Assembly: GCA_003576705.1 (NCBI GenBank)
Contig: QOZS01000026.1
Location: 1 to 64,000 of the forward strand
Length of the DNA stretch: 64,000 nt
Source of the DNA: Desertibaculum subflavum
GTDB lineage: Bacteria; Pseudomonadota; Alphaproteobacteria; Ferrovibrionales; Ferrovibrionaceae
Direction: 5' to 3'
Position numbers and translations under genes: made by a program. The notes beneath the pieces were generated by a model, which ran no database searches, had not been told where the DNA came from, and worked only from the letters and a program-made list of their open reading frames with translations. Positions 27,930 to 36,536 of this stretch are shown in pieces (position 1 is the first letter of the stretch; each line of letters opens with the position of its first letter).

Positions 27930-29570
27930 ATGTCCAAGATCGATCGCCGCAAGCTGTTGAAGTCCGGAGCCGCCGCCGCAAGCGTGCCATTCGTGCTGCC
28001 GCGCATTGCCATCGCGCAGGCCGACAACCGCCCGACCATCACGGTCGCCGTGCAGAAGGTCGCCAACAGCAACACGCTGGAAGTGCTGCGCGAGCAGTCC
28101 AATGTCGGCGCGCGCATCTTCTACAGCATCTACGAAGGCCTGATCGATCAGGACTACCAGGGCAATCTGGAGATGAAGCCGGGCGTCGCCACCAGCTGGC
28201 GCCGCATCGACGACAAGACGGTCGAGCTGAAGCTGCGTCAGGGCGTGAAGTTCCATAACGGCGACACCATGACGGCGGAAGATGTCGTCTACACGTTCGG
28301 GCCGGAGCGCATGTTCGGCCGCGGCGGCGCCGCCGAGCCGGGCCGCACCCTGTTCACTCAGGCAGGCGGCGGGCAGGGCAAGGAGCCGCCGCCGGAGATC
28401 GCCGCGGTCGCCAAGCGCTGCTGGCCCCAGCTCGACCGCATCGAGATCGTCGACAAGGAGACGGTCCGCTTCCACAACAAGACGCCCGACGTCACCACCG
28501 AGGGCCGCATCGCCCGCATGGTGTCGGAGATCATCTCCCGCCGCGGCTATGAGGAAGCCGGGAGCTGGCTCGAATGGGCCCAGAAGCCGATCGCCACCGG
28601 CCCCTACAAGGTGCAGGAGTTCAAGGCGGACCGGCATTTGATCCTGGCGTCGCATGACGAGTACTGGGGCGGCCGGCCGCCGATCAAGGAACTGCGCTTC
28701 GTCGAGGTGCCGGAGACGGCGAGCCGCATCAACGGCCTGCTTTCGGGCCAGTTCGATTTCGCCTGCGACATCCCGCCCGACCAGATCGCGACGGTCGAGA
28801 AGAATCCGCGATTCGAGGTGCAGGGCGGCCTGATCGGCAACCATCGCATCCTCTGCTTCGACCGCCAGCACCCGGCCATGGTCGACCCCCGCGTGCGCCG
28901 CGCCATGACGCATGCGATCGACCGCCAGGCGATCGTCGAGACGCTGTGGCTTGGCCGCACCCGCGTGCCGGCCGGCCTGCAATGGGAATATTACGGGCCG
29001 ATGTTCGTGGCCGACTGGAAGGTGCCGGAATACGACCCGAAGCTGGCGCAGAAGCTGCTGAAGGAAGCCGGCTACAAGGGGGACCCGATCCCGTTCCGCG
29101 TGCTGAACAACTATTACACCAACCAGGTGTCGACGGCGCAGATCGTCACCGAGATGTGGAAGGCGGTCGGCCTCAACGTGCAGATCCAGATGCGCGAGAA
29201 CTGGCAGCAGATCTTCGACAAGAGCACGCAGCGCGGCGTGCGCGACTGGTCGAACTCGGCGCCGTTCAACGACCCGGTCTCCTCGCTGGTCAACCAGCAC
29301 GGGCCGCAAGGCCAGCAGCAGCAGATCGGCGAGTGGACCAATGCCGAGTTCAACACCTTGTCGGAGCAGCTCGAGACCTCGACCGATCGCGAGCGCCGCA
29401 AGGCCGTGTTCAAGCGCATGCTGGAGATCGCCGAGCGCGAGGATCCGGGCTACACCCTGCTGCACCAGAACTGCACCTTCACCGCCAAGCGGAAGGACAT
29501 CCAGTGGAAGGCCGCGCAGGCCTTCCAGATGGACTTCCGCGCCCGCAATTTCCAGATGCCGAAGGCGTGA
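27930..29570 (+). CDS. ABC importer solute-binding protein 2 (SBP_bac_5 family, Tat signal)
   Basis: A 546 aa periplasmic receptor with a twin-arginine signal (DRRKLLKSGAAAASVP, then an AQA cleavage site). The mature part has family-5 hallmarks ELKLRQGVKFHNGDTMTAEDVVYTF, ATGPYKV and VRRAMTHAIDRQAIVETLW. GAGGGGAG lies 5 nt before the ATG. It is related to binding protein 1 across its length, including SNVGxR near the N terminus and an N-W-S-N-S motif near residue 440. It could serve the same importer with a different ligand. It lies 87 nt after the phosphodiesterase. Confidence 0.92.
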   Translation: MSKIDRRKLLKSGAAAASVPFVLPRIAIAQADNRPTITVAVQKVANSNTLEVLREQSNVGARIFYSIYEGLIDQDYQGNLEMKPGVATSWRRIDDKTVELKLRQGVKFHNGDTMTAEDVVYTFGPERMFGRGGAAEPGRTLFTQAGGGQGKEPPPEIAAVAKRCWPQLDRIEIVDKETVRFHNKTPDVTTEGRIARMVSEIISRRGYEEAGSWLEWAQKPIATGPYKVQEFKADRHLILASHDEYWGGRPPIKELRFVEVPETASRINGLLSGQFDFACDIPPDQIATVEKNPRFEVQGGLIGNHRILCFDRQHPAMVDPRVRRAMTHAIDRQAIVETLWLGRTRVPAGLQWEYYGPMFVADWKVPEYDPKLAQKLLKEAGYKGDPIPFRVLNNYYTNQVSTAQIVTEMWKAVGLNVQIQMRENWQQIFDKSTQRGVRDWSNSAPFNDPVSSLVNQHGPQGQQQQIGEWTNAEFNTLSEQLETSTDRERRKAVFKRMLEIAEREDPGYTLLHQNCTFTAKRKDIQWKAAQAFQMDFRARNFQMPKA

Positions 29571-29710
29571 CAGGTTCGAGGAGGGACGGGGCGGCGTGCG
29601 GACCCGGCTCCGCATCCGCCTGTCCCGTCTCAATATTCGATGCCGGCTCTTTCCCATCGCCGCTCCGACACCTAAAACAATGTAATGAGAGCGGCGTCCG
29701 GGAGGCCGAC

Positions 29711-30202
29711 ATGCCGAGCGAAATCACAGTGCGGCCGGCGACGGCCGCCGATCACGGCGCGCTGAAAGCGGCCATCATCGACCTGCAGGAATACGAGCGC
29801 GCGCTGCATGACAGCCGCCGGCCCGGCCTGACCATCGCCGATGCCTATGTGCCCGACTTGGTGCGGCGCGCCGCGGCGCGGCAGGGCCTGATCGTCATTG
29901 CCGAGGAGGGCGGTCGCTTCGCCGGCTATGCCGCCGGCTGGGTGCAGGAGGACGACACCCTGGCCGAGACGCCGGATTCCAACCGCTACGGCTATGTGTT
30001 CGATTGCTATGTGGTGCCGGCCCGGCGCGGGCTCGGCATCGCCGGCAAACTGCTCGCCGCGATGGAGGCGCATCTCTGGAAGCAGGGCGTGACGCGGATC
30101 CGCATCGGCTCGCTCGCCACCAACCTCGCCGCCCTGCAGGCCTATCGCCGGCAGGGCTTCGTCGCTTACGAGATGGTGCTGGAGAAGCGGCGGCCGACCT
30201 AG
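29711..30202 (+). CDS. GNAT-family N-acetyltransferase
   Basis: A 163 aa acetyltransferase that would transfer acetyl from acetyl-CoA to an amine. The GNAT fold shows as ITVRPATAADHGAL at the N terminus, strand 4 plus the CoA loop DCYVVPARRGLGIAGKLLAAM (Q/RxxGxG/A type), and the C-terminal NLAALQAYRRQGFVAYEMVLEK. GGGAGG lies 6 nt before the ATG. It stands alone between the importer operon and the convergent ThDP enzyme. Substrate unknown. Confidence 0.88.
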   Translation: MPSEITVRPATAADHGALKAAIIDLQEYERALHDSRRPGLTIADAYVPDLVRRAAARQGLIVIAEEGGRFAGYAAGWVQEDDTLAETPDSNRYGYVFDCYVVPARRGLGIAGKLLAAMEAHLWKQGVTRIRIGSLATNLAALQAYRRQGFVAYEMVLEKRRPT

Positions 30203-30218
30203 CAGCGCTTTTCCGGCG

Positions 30219-31763
30219 TCACATCACCACTTCGATCAGCTTCGGGCCCTGCGACCGCATGGCGCCGGCAAGCGCCTTGTTGAAGCCGTCGATATCGGTC
30301 ACCTGGGTGCCGGGCACGCCCATGCTCTTGCCCATGGCCACGAAGTCGATGGTCGGACGGTCGACTTCCAGCATGTCCAGCGCGCGGCGGCCCGGATTGC
30401 CGGCGCCGACCGCGGCAAGCTCGCCCTTCAGGATCTGGTAGCCGCGGTTGGCGAACACGATCGTCGTCACGTCGAGATTCTCGCGGGCCTGGGTCCACAG
30501 CGCCTGGATCGTGTACATGGCGCTGCCGTCGCCTTCCAGGCAGATCACCTTGCGGTCCGGGCAGGCGATGGCGGCGCCGGTCGCGACCGGCGGGCCGAAG
30601 CCGATCGAACCACCCATGTTGTTCAGCCAGTCATGCGGCGGCGCGCCGGCGGTGAGCGGGAAGAAGCCGCGGCCGGTGGTCACGCTCTCGTCCACCACGA
30701 TGGCACCTTCCGGCAAGGCGGCGCCGAGCGCGGCGGCGAGGCTGTCGAGGTTGATCGCGCCGGTCGGCATTTCCGGGCGCTTCGGCTGCTGAACGGCCGC
30801 GTCCTTCTCCTTGGCGCCGACCAGGTCGGCGACGCGGGCAAGCGCGTCGATCGCATCCTCGTCGAGCTCGGCCAGGCGGTGCAGCTTGCAGCCCGGCGGA
30901 TGCTCCTCGCTCGGCGTGTCGGGATAGCCGAAGAACGAGACCGGCGGCTTGGCGCCGACCAGGATGATGTGCTTGAACGGCTCCAGCACCTTCAGCGCCT
31001 GCGCGACGACATAGGGCACGCGCAGCACCGGCACGCGGCCGGCGCCGCGTTCCAGCCGCTTGTTAGAGAGTTGGGTCATCAGCTTGGCGCCGGTCTTGGC
31101 GCCGATGGCGCCGGCCAGCGCGAGGCCCTTCTGTACCAGCACATGGCCGGTCATCAGGATCAGGGCCGGCTCGCCGCCGCGCAGCACGTCGGCGGCATTG
31201 CGCACTCGGTCTTCCGCCACCTTGCGGCGCGCCGGTACGTCAGGAACCTGGGCGATGCCGTCGGCCGGGTTCCAGGCGGTGTCGGCCGGCAGAATGAGGG
31301 TGGCAATCTGGCCCGGCGCGGCGCGGGCGGCGGCGATTGCGGCGGCGCCGTCGGCCGCCACGGTCTTCGACGACGGGCTGGTCTTGACCCAGTGCGAGAC
31401 GGGACGCGCGATGCCTTCGATGTCCGCCGTCAGCGGCGCGTCGTACTTGATGTGGAAGCTCGCATGCTCGCCGACGATGTTGACGATAGGCGAGGCCGCC
31501 TTCTTCGCGTTGTGCAGGTTGGCGAGACCGTTGCCGAGGCCAGGGCCCAGATGGAGCAGGGTGGAAGCCGGCTTCTCCGCCATGCGGCCATAGCCGTCGG
31601 CGGCGCCGGTGACCACGCCCTCGAACAGGCCTAGCACGCAGCGCATGCCCGGCACGTGGTCGAGCGCGGCGACGAAATGCATTTCGGACGTGCCGGGATT
31701 GGCGAAGCAGACATCGACGCCGCCCGCGAGCAGGGTGCGGACCAGGCTTTCGGCACCGTTCAT
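30219..31763 (-). CDS. thiamine-diphosphate-dependent enzyme (acetolactate synthase/decarboxylase-like)
   Basis: A 514 aa ThDP enzyme. The N-terminal pyrimidine-binding domain has FANPGTSEMHF and catalytic Glu48 in LGLFEGVVTGAADGYGRM. The C-terminal cofactor motif is EGDGSAMYTIQALWTQARENLDVTTIVFANRGYQIL (GDG ... N), with conserved NMGGSIGFGPPVATGAA. It is 50-70 residues shorter than typical IlvB and no small subunit (ilvN) is nearby. A 2-oxo acid decarboxylase or carboligase (benzoylformate- or phosphonopyruvate-decarboxylase-like) is therefore as likely as acetolactate synthase. Confidence 0.85.
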   Translation of the reverse strand: MNGAESLVRTLLAGGVDVCFANPGTSEMHFVAALDHVPGMRCVLGLFEGVVTGAADGYGRMAEKPASTLLHLGPGLGNGLANLHNAKKAASPIVNIVGEHASFHIKYDAPLTADIEGIARPVSHWVKTSPSSKTVAADGAAAIAAARAAPGQIATLILPADTAWNPADGIAQVPDVPARRKVAEDRVRNAADVLRGGEPALILMTGHVLVQKGLALAGAIGAKTGAKLMTQLSNKRLERGAGRVPVLRVPYVVAQALKVLEPFKHIILVGAKPPVSFFGYPDTPSEEHPPGCKLHRLAELDEDAIDALARVADLVGAKEKDAAVQQPKRPEMPTGAINLDSLAAALGAALPEGAIVVDESVTTGRGFFPLTAGAPPHDWLNNMGGSIGFGPPVATGAAIACPDRKVICLEGDGSAMYTIQALWTQARENLDVTTIVFANRGYQILKGELAAVGAGNPGRRALDMLEVDRPTIDFVAMGKSMGVPGTQVTDIDGFNKALAGAMRSQGPKLIEVVM

Positions 31764-31818
31764 GAACGTTTCTCCTCGGCAGAACTTGTTCTTAGGGCCG
31801 CAATCTGCCGCAAGCGGG

Positions 31819-31844
31819 AGGCCGGCGCCAGGGGGCGCCGGCCT
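31819..31844 (-). terminator. strong GC hairpin between hemerythrin and ThDP-enzyme genes
   Basis: AGGCCGGCGCC, a 4-nt loop, then the exact reverse complement give an 11-bp perfect stem, 33 nt past the hemerythrin stop on the minus strand. No run of T follows on either strand, so it is not a textbook intrinsic terminator. It could still separate the stress-driven hemerythrin transcript from the ThDP gene or stabilise its 3' end. Confidence 0.5.
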
Positions 31845-31876
31845 GTCGTGTCCGCTGGTGAGAACGATCAGATCGG

Positions 31877-32452
31877 TCAGGCCGCGAGCTGCGGGGAGTC
31901 GAACGGCTTCCCGCGGGAAAGCTCGCCGCCGTGGAAGGTGCGCGTTTCGGGCGGGCTCATCTCGCCGCTTTCGAACTGGGACTTCAGCTCCTGCTTGCGG
32001 CGCATCATCTGCTCACCCAGCTGCTTGAGGTCGATATCGGCCGATTTGGCCTGGGCGAACAGGCCGCCGCGCTGCTCTTCCTCCTTCACGTGGTGCTTGA
32101 TCTCCTCCCGCAGGACGGTGACCTTGGCTTCGTAGAAGGGGTCGTCCGGGCCGCCCGCGAGAATTTCGGAGATCAGAACCTTGGCGCCGTCATGCTCGAC
32201 ATGGGCCTCGTCCAGCATGTCGTCCTCGGCCTGGCCGCGGAGCGAAGGATAGAAGATCTCCTCCTCGATCATGGTGTGGATCATCAGCTCCTGGCAGATC
32301 TTCTCCGCCAACGCTGCCTTGCGGTCGCCGCCCTTGGCTTTCTCGAACTTGTCGAACAGGTCCATCACCTCGCGGTGGTCGGCCTTCAGCAGGGCGATCG
32401 CGTCCCGCGCCTTGGCGCCGCCCTTGGCGCTCTTCTTCGTCGCTCGTGCCAT
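31877..32452 (-). CDS. hemerythrin HHE-domain protein
   Basis: A 191 aa cytoplasmic protein with a four-helix hemerythrin-like domain. Iron ligand candidates are His in LLKADHREVMDLF, His and Glu in LMIHTMIEEEIFYP, His in DEAHVEHDGAK, and His/Glu in EIKHHVKEEEQRGG. Such proteins bind a diiron centre and are linked to oxygen, NO or stress sensing. A Lys-rich N terminus (KKSAKGGAKA) precedes the domain. GGGAG lies 7 nt upstream of the ATG at 32452. An exact EcfG-type promoter lies 39 nt upstream, so it should be part of the general stress regulon. Confidence 0.9.
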   Translation of the reverse strand: MARATKKSAKGGAKARDAIALLKADHREVMDLFDKFEKAKGGDRKAALAEKICQELMIHTMIEEEIFYPSLRGQAEDDMLDEAHVEHDGAKVLISEILAGGPDDPFYEAKVTVLREEIKHHVKEEEQRGGLFAQAKSADIDLKQLGEQMMRRKQELKSQFESGEMSPPETRTFHGGELSRGKPFDSPQLAA

Positions 32453-32490
32453 CGGATGCTCCCGTAACCGGTTGTTTTTGGTGTGCAAGG

Positions 32491-32515
32491 AACGTCGCGG
32501 CGCGGTTCGGGTTCC
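32491..32515 (-). promoter_or_regulatory. EcfG-type general stress promoter of hemerythrin gene
   Basis: On the minus strand GGAAC (32511-32515), 16 nt, then CGTT (32491-32494). This is an exact match to GGAAC-N16/17-CGTT. It ends 38 nt before the ATG of the hemerythrin gene. It is the second such site in the window, and HHE proteins are frequent members of this regulon in alphaproteobacteria. Confidence 0.75.
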
Positions 32516-32639
32516 ATCCCGTTGCTTCCCAGACAGGTTGGTCGCCGGGCCAGCCGCTGCTGCCCCGGCAAGCATTGCGGTCTGAAGCTGGCTTGATTGC
32601 GCCGCGGGCGGGCTGACAAAGGGGGGCAGGGAGGGCTAT

Positions 32640-32918
32640 ATGCCCCGTCCCATGACCGAAGATGACGCCATCCGCCGCAAGCGACTCCTGCACCGCTCGC
32701 GCTATACCGGGATCAAGGAGACCGACATCCTGCTCGGCGCGTTCGCCGAGCGGCACTTGCCGGGCTTCGATGCCGGCCAGCTCGACCGCTACGAGGCGCT
32801 GCTCGAAACCGGGTCCGACCCGGTTATCTATGCCTGGGCCATCGGCGCCATCCCGGTGCCGCCGGAGCACGACAACGACGTGATGGCGCTGCTCAAGGCG
32901 TTCAGGCTGAAGGTCTGA
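32640..32918 (+). CDS. sdhE: FAD assembly factor SdhE (succinate dehydrogenase assembly factor 2)
   Basis: A 92 aa cytoplasmic protein that helps attach FAD covalently to the flavoprotein subunit of succinate dehydrogenase. The RKRLLHRSRYTGIKETDILLG block is the family core, with Thr in place of the second Arg-type residue of the canonical RGxxE motif. An LDRYEALLETGSDPVIYAWAIG segment follows, as usual. A GGGAGG lies 5 nt before the ATG; a second ATG at 32652 is possible. It sits 5 nt upstream of mfd, an arrangement common in alphaproteobacteria. Confidence 0.92.
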   Translation: MPRPMTEDDAIRRKRLLHRSRYTGIKETDILLGAFAERHLPGFDAGQLDRYEALLETGSDPVIYAWAIGAIPVPPEHDNDVMALLKAFRLKV

Positions 32919-32923
32919 GGCGG

Positions 32924-35900
32924 ATGGCGCTGTCCTTCGATCGCCTGCTCAAACCGCCCGCGCGCATCGAGATCGGCGGCGTTCCGGAGGGCCACGACGC
33001 ACGGCTGATCGCGCAGATCGCGGCGCTGGCCGAGGGCGGCGTGCTGCATGTGGCACGGGACGATGCGCGGCTCTCGGTGCTGGCTCAGGCGCTCGGCTTC
33101 TTTGCCCCCGGCCTCGTCGTCTATCAGATCCCGGCCTGGGACTGCCTGCCCTACGACCGGGTGTCGCCGAACGCCGAGATCGTCAGCCGGCGCATGGACG
33201 CGCTGGCCCAGCTCGCGCTGAAGTCGCCCGGCAAGGGCGCGGTGGTGCTGACGACCGTCGCCGCCGTGCTTCAGCGCGTGCCATCGCGGGAGCTGCTGCG
33301 CAGCTCTGCCTTCATCGTTCGGGCGCGCGACCGGCTGGACGAGAAGGCATTGCTCGACTTTCTGACGCGGCACGGGTTCCAGCGCGCCGGCACGGTGATG
33401 GAGCCGGGCGACTTTGCGGTGCGCGGCGGGCTGATCGACGTGTTCCCGCCGGGATCGGAAGAGCCCTATCGGATCGATCTGTTCGGCGACCAGGTGGAGC
33501 GGCTGCGCCGCTTCGATCCGCTGACCCAGCGTTCCACGGGCGATGCCAAGGAGCTGCGCCTGGTGCCGATGAGCGAGGCGCCGCTGGACCCCGAAACCAT
33601 CGCCCGCTTCCGTCAGGGCTACCGCCACCATTTCGGTGCGGTGACCGACAAGGATCCGCTCTATCTCTCGGTCTCGGAAGGGCGGAAGCATGTCGGCATG
33701 GAGCACTGGCTGCCGCTGTTCCACGACCGGCTGGAGACCGTGCTCGACTATGTGCCGGATGCGGTGCTGACCCTGGACCCGCTGGCGCGGGACGCGGTCG
33801 AGGCGCGCCTCACCACCATCAACGACTACTACGAGGCGCGCGACGAGGCGCGGAAGTCCGGGCTGGAGGAGGCCGGCGCCCCTTACAAGCCGTTGCCGCC
33901 GAACCTGCTCTACCTGGATGCGCAGGCCTGGGCCCTGGCGATCGACCGCCGCTCGGTCGCCGCGCTGACGCCGAACCAATTGCCGCCCGAAGGACCGCAT
34001 GTCCTCAATGCGGGCGGCAAGCAGGGCCGCGATTTCGCGCCTGAGCGCAACCAGCCCGGCACGAATTTATACGAGGCCGCGCGCGACTATCTGGCGGCGC
34101 TGCGCCGGACCGGCCGGCGCGTCCTGGTCGCCTGTTTCACGCCCGGTGCGCGAGAGCGGTTCGGGCAGCTGCTGCGCGATCACGGGGCCGACAGGCTCTC
34201 CGATGCCGAGACCTGGACGGAAGCGACCAAGCTGCCGCCCGATGTCGCCGGCATGGTGGTGCTCGGCATCGAGCACGGTTTCGAGACCGACGATCTCGTC
34301 GTCATCGGCGAGCAGGACGTGCTCGGCGACCGCCTGGTGCGCCCGCGCCGCAAGAGCCGGCGGGCCGCCAATTTTATCGCCGAGGCGACCTCCCTTTCGG
34401 TCGGCGACCTCGTGGTGCATGTCGATCACGGCATCGGCCGCTACGAGGGGCTGATGACGCTCGACGTCTCGGGCGCGCCGCATGACTGCCTGCTGGTCGT
34501 CTATGACGCCGGCGACAAGCTCTATGTGCCGGTCGAGAACATCGAGGTGCTGTCGCGCTACGGCTCGGAGGAGACCGGCGCCGTGCTCGACCGGCTCGGC
34601 GGTGTCGGCTGGCAGCACCGCAAGGCGCGCCTGAAGCAGCGCCTGAAGGACATGGCGGAGGAGCTGATCAAGATCGCCGCCGCGCGCCAGCTGCGCCAGG
34701 CCGAGCACGTGACGCCGCCGGAAGGCCTGTACGACGAGTTCTGCGCCCGCTTCCCTTACGAGGAGACCGACGACCAGGCGCGGGCCATCGACGACACTCT
34801 GGAGGATCTCGCCTCCGGCCGGCCGATGGACCGACTGGTCTGCGGCGATGTCGGCTTCGGCAAGACCGAGGTGGCGCTGCGCGCCGCCTTCGTTGCCGCC
34901 ATGCAGGGCCTGCAGGTGGCGATCGTCTGTCCCACCACCTTGCTCTCGCGCCAGCATCACCAGCGCTTCGTCGAGCGCTTCCGCAACCTGCCGCTGAAGG
35001 TGGCGCAGCTCTCGCGCCTGGTCACCGGCAAGGAAGCGGCCGAGGTCAAGCAGGGTCTGGCCGACGGCTCGATCGACATCGCCATCGGCACCCACGCGCT
35101 GTTCGGGAAGGGGGTGTCGTTTAAGCGGCTCGGCCTCGTGGTGATCGACGAGGAGCAGCATTTCGGCGTCAAGCACAAGGAGCGGCTGAAGCAGCTGCGC
35201 GCCGAGGTGCATGTGCTGACGCTGACGGCAACGCCGATCCCGCGCACCTTGCAGCTCGCCCTGTCGGGCGTGCGCGAGATGAGCCTGATTGCGACACCGC
35301 CGGTGGACCGTCTCGCCGTGCGCACCTTCGTGCTGCCCTTCGATCCGGTGATCGTGCGCGAGGCCATTCTGCGCGAGCGCTACCGGGGCGGCCAGGTCTT
35401 CTATGTCTGTCCGCGCATCGAGGACCTGCCGACGGTGACCGAGTTCCTGCGCGAGCACGTGCCAGAGGTGCGCTTTGCGGTGGCGCACGGCCGGTTGGCG
35501 CCGACCGAGCTCGAGCAGATCATGTCGGGCTTCTACGACCGGCAGTTCGACGTGCTGGTCTCCACCACCATCGTCGAGAGCGGCCTCGACATCCCGACCG
35601 CCAACACGCTTGTGGTGCACCGCGCCGATATGTTCGGCCTGGCCCAGCTCTATCAGCTGCGCGGCCGCATCGGCCGCGCCAAGGTGCGGGGCTACGCCTA
35701 TCTGACGCTCGCCGCCAACAAGCCGCCGACGGCGGCAGCGGAGAAGCGGCTGCAGGTGCTGCAGGCCCTCGACAGCCTCGGTGCCGGCTTCCAGCTCGCC
35801 AGCCACGACCTCGACCTGCGCGGCGCCGGCAACCTGCTCGGCGAGGAGCAGTCGGGCCATATCAAGGAGGTCGGCCTGGAGCTCTATCAGGAGCTGCTGG

Positions 35901-36418
35901 AAGAGGCCGTCGCCGCGGCCAAGGGCGAGAGCGCGGCCGAGGAGCAATGGTCGCCGCAGATCAATCTCGGCACCGCGGTCCTGATTCCCGAGCCCTATGT
36001 CGCGGATCTTTCGGTCCGGCTCGACCTCTATCGCCGGCTCGGCCGGGTGGAGGATCAGGCGGAGATCGAGAGCTTCGCCGCCGAACTCGCCGACCGCTTC
36101 GGCCCGCTGCCGGTCGAGGTGAAGCATCTCCTGGAAGTGATGACCATCAAACGGCTCTGCCGCGTCGCCGGCGTCGAGCGGGTCGAGGCCGGCCCGCGCG
36201 GCGCCACCATCACCTTCCGCCCCTCGGGCCTCGCCAATCCGGCCGGTCTGGTCGCCTGGATCGCCCAGCAGCAGGGCAGCGCCAAGCTGCGCCCGGATCA
36301 GAAGCTGGTCCTGCTGCGCGACTGGGAAGATACGGACCAGCGCATCGCCGGCACCCGCCGCACCGTCACCAAACTCGCCGAAATCGCCCAGGCGGTGCCG
36401 AGACAGGCGGCCTCATAG
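32924..36418 (+). CDS. mfd: transcription-repair coupling factor
   Basis: An 1164 aa DNA translocase that removes RNA polymerase stalled at lesions and recruits UvrA. The N-terminal third is UvrB-like. The RNA-polymerase interaction (CarD-like) domain is near residues 488-560 (LSVGDLVVHVDHGIGRYEG). The helicase has Walker A GDVGFGKTE near 642, DEEQ near 742 (VIDEEQHFGVKHKE), TATPIPRTLQ and the TRG region (RGRIGRAKVRGYAYL, then RGAGNLLGEEQSGH). The C-terminal D7 domain ends the protein. Length is normal. It follows sdhE with a 5-nt gap and is probably co-transcribed with it. Confidence 0.97.
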   Translation: MALSFDRLLKPPARIEIGGVPEGHDARLIAQIAALAEGGVLHVARDDARLSVLAQALGFFAPGLVVYQIPAWDCLPYDRVSPNAEIVSRRMDALAQLALKSPGKGAVVLTTVAAVLQRVPSRELLRSSAFIVRARDRLDEKALLDFLTRHGFQRAGTVMEPGDFAVRGGLIDVFPPGSEEPYRIDLFGDQVERLRRFDPLTQRSTGDAKELRLVPMSEAPLDPETIARFRQGYRHHFGAVTDKDPLYLSVSEGRKHVGMEHWLPLFHDRLETVLDYVPDAVLTLDPLARDAVEARLTTINDYYEARDEARKSGLEEAGAPYKPLPPNLLYLDAQAWALAIDRRSVAALTPNQLPPEGPHVLNAGGKQGRDFAPERNQPGTNLYEAARDYLAALRRTGRRVLVACFTPGARERFGQLLRDHGADRLSDAETWTEATKLPPDVAGMVVLGIEHGFETDDLVVIGEQDVLGDRLVRPRRKSRRAANFIAEATSLSVGDLVVHVDHGIGRYEGLMTLDVSGAPHDCLLVVYDAGDKLYVPVENIEVLSRYGSEETGAVLDRLGGVGWQHRKARLKQRLKDMAEELIKIAAARQLRQAEHVTPPEGLYDEFCARFPYEETDDQARAIDDTLEDLASGRPMDRLVCGDVGFGKTEVALRAAFVAAMQGLQVAIVCPTTLLSRQHHQRFVERFRNLPLKVAQLSRLVTGKEAAEVKQGLADGSIDIAIGTHALFGKGVSFKRLGLVVIDEEQHFGVKHKERLKQLRAEVHVLTLTATPIPRTLQLALSGVREMSLIATPPVDRLAVRTFVLPFDPVIVREAILRERYRGGQVFYVCPRIEDLPTVTEFLREHVPEVRFAVAHGRLAPTELEQIMSGFYDRQFDVLVSTTIVESGLDIPTANTLVVHRADMFGLAQLYQLRGRIGRAKVRGYAYLTLAANKPPTAAAEKRLQVLQALDSLGAGFQLASHDLDLRGAGNLLGEEQSGHIKEVGLELYQELLEEAVAAAKGESAAEEQWSPQINLGTAVLIPEPYVADLSVRLDLYRRLGRVEDQAEIESFAAELADRFGPLPVEVKHLLEVMTIKRLCRVAGVERVEAGPRGATITFRPSGLANPAGLVAWIAQQQGSAKLRPDQKLVLLRDWEDTDQRIAGTRRTVTKLAEIAQAVPRQAAS

Positions 36419-36475
36419 GCGCGACGTGGGCAGGGAGCCAGCGCCGGTCCCGGAAGCACGGAAGTGCTTACAACG

Positions 36476-36504
36476 TTGAGTTTGGTGAAAAACACTGCAT
36501 TATC
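36476..36504 (+). promoter_or_regulatory. candidate sigma-70 promoter of the lipoprotein pair
   Basis: TTGAGT (36476-36481), 17 nt, then ATTATC (36499-36504), ending 32 nt before the ATG of the lipoprotein gene. It lies in the most AT-rich part of the 118-bp gap after mfd, which suggests the pair has its own promoter. The -10 match is modest. Confidence 0.3.
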
Positions 36505-36536
36505 GTCCCCGCGGAAATCGTCGAGGGGGGCACCAC

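Noticed and set aside
36452-36477. GGAAG-N17-CGTT before the lipoprotein pair as an EcfG promoter
   Set aside because: The fifth base of the -35 core is G, not C, and a sigma-70-like element with better position follows, so the match was judged too weak.
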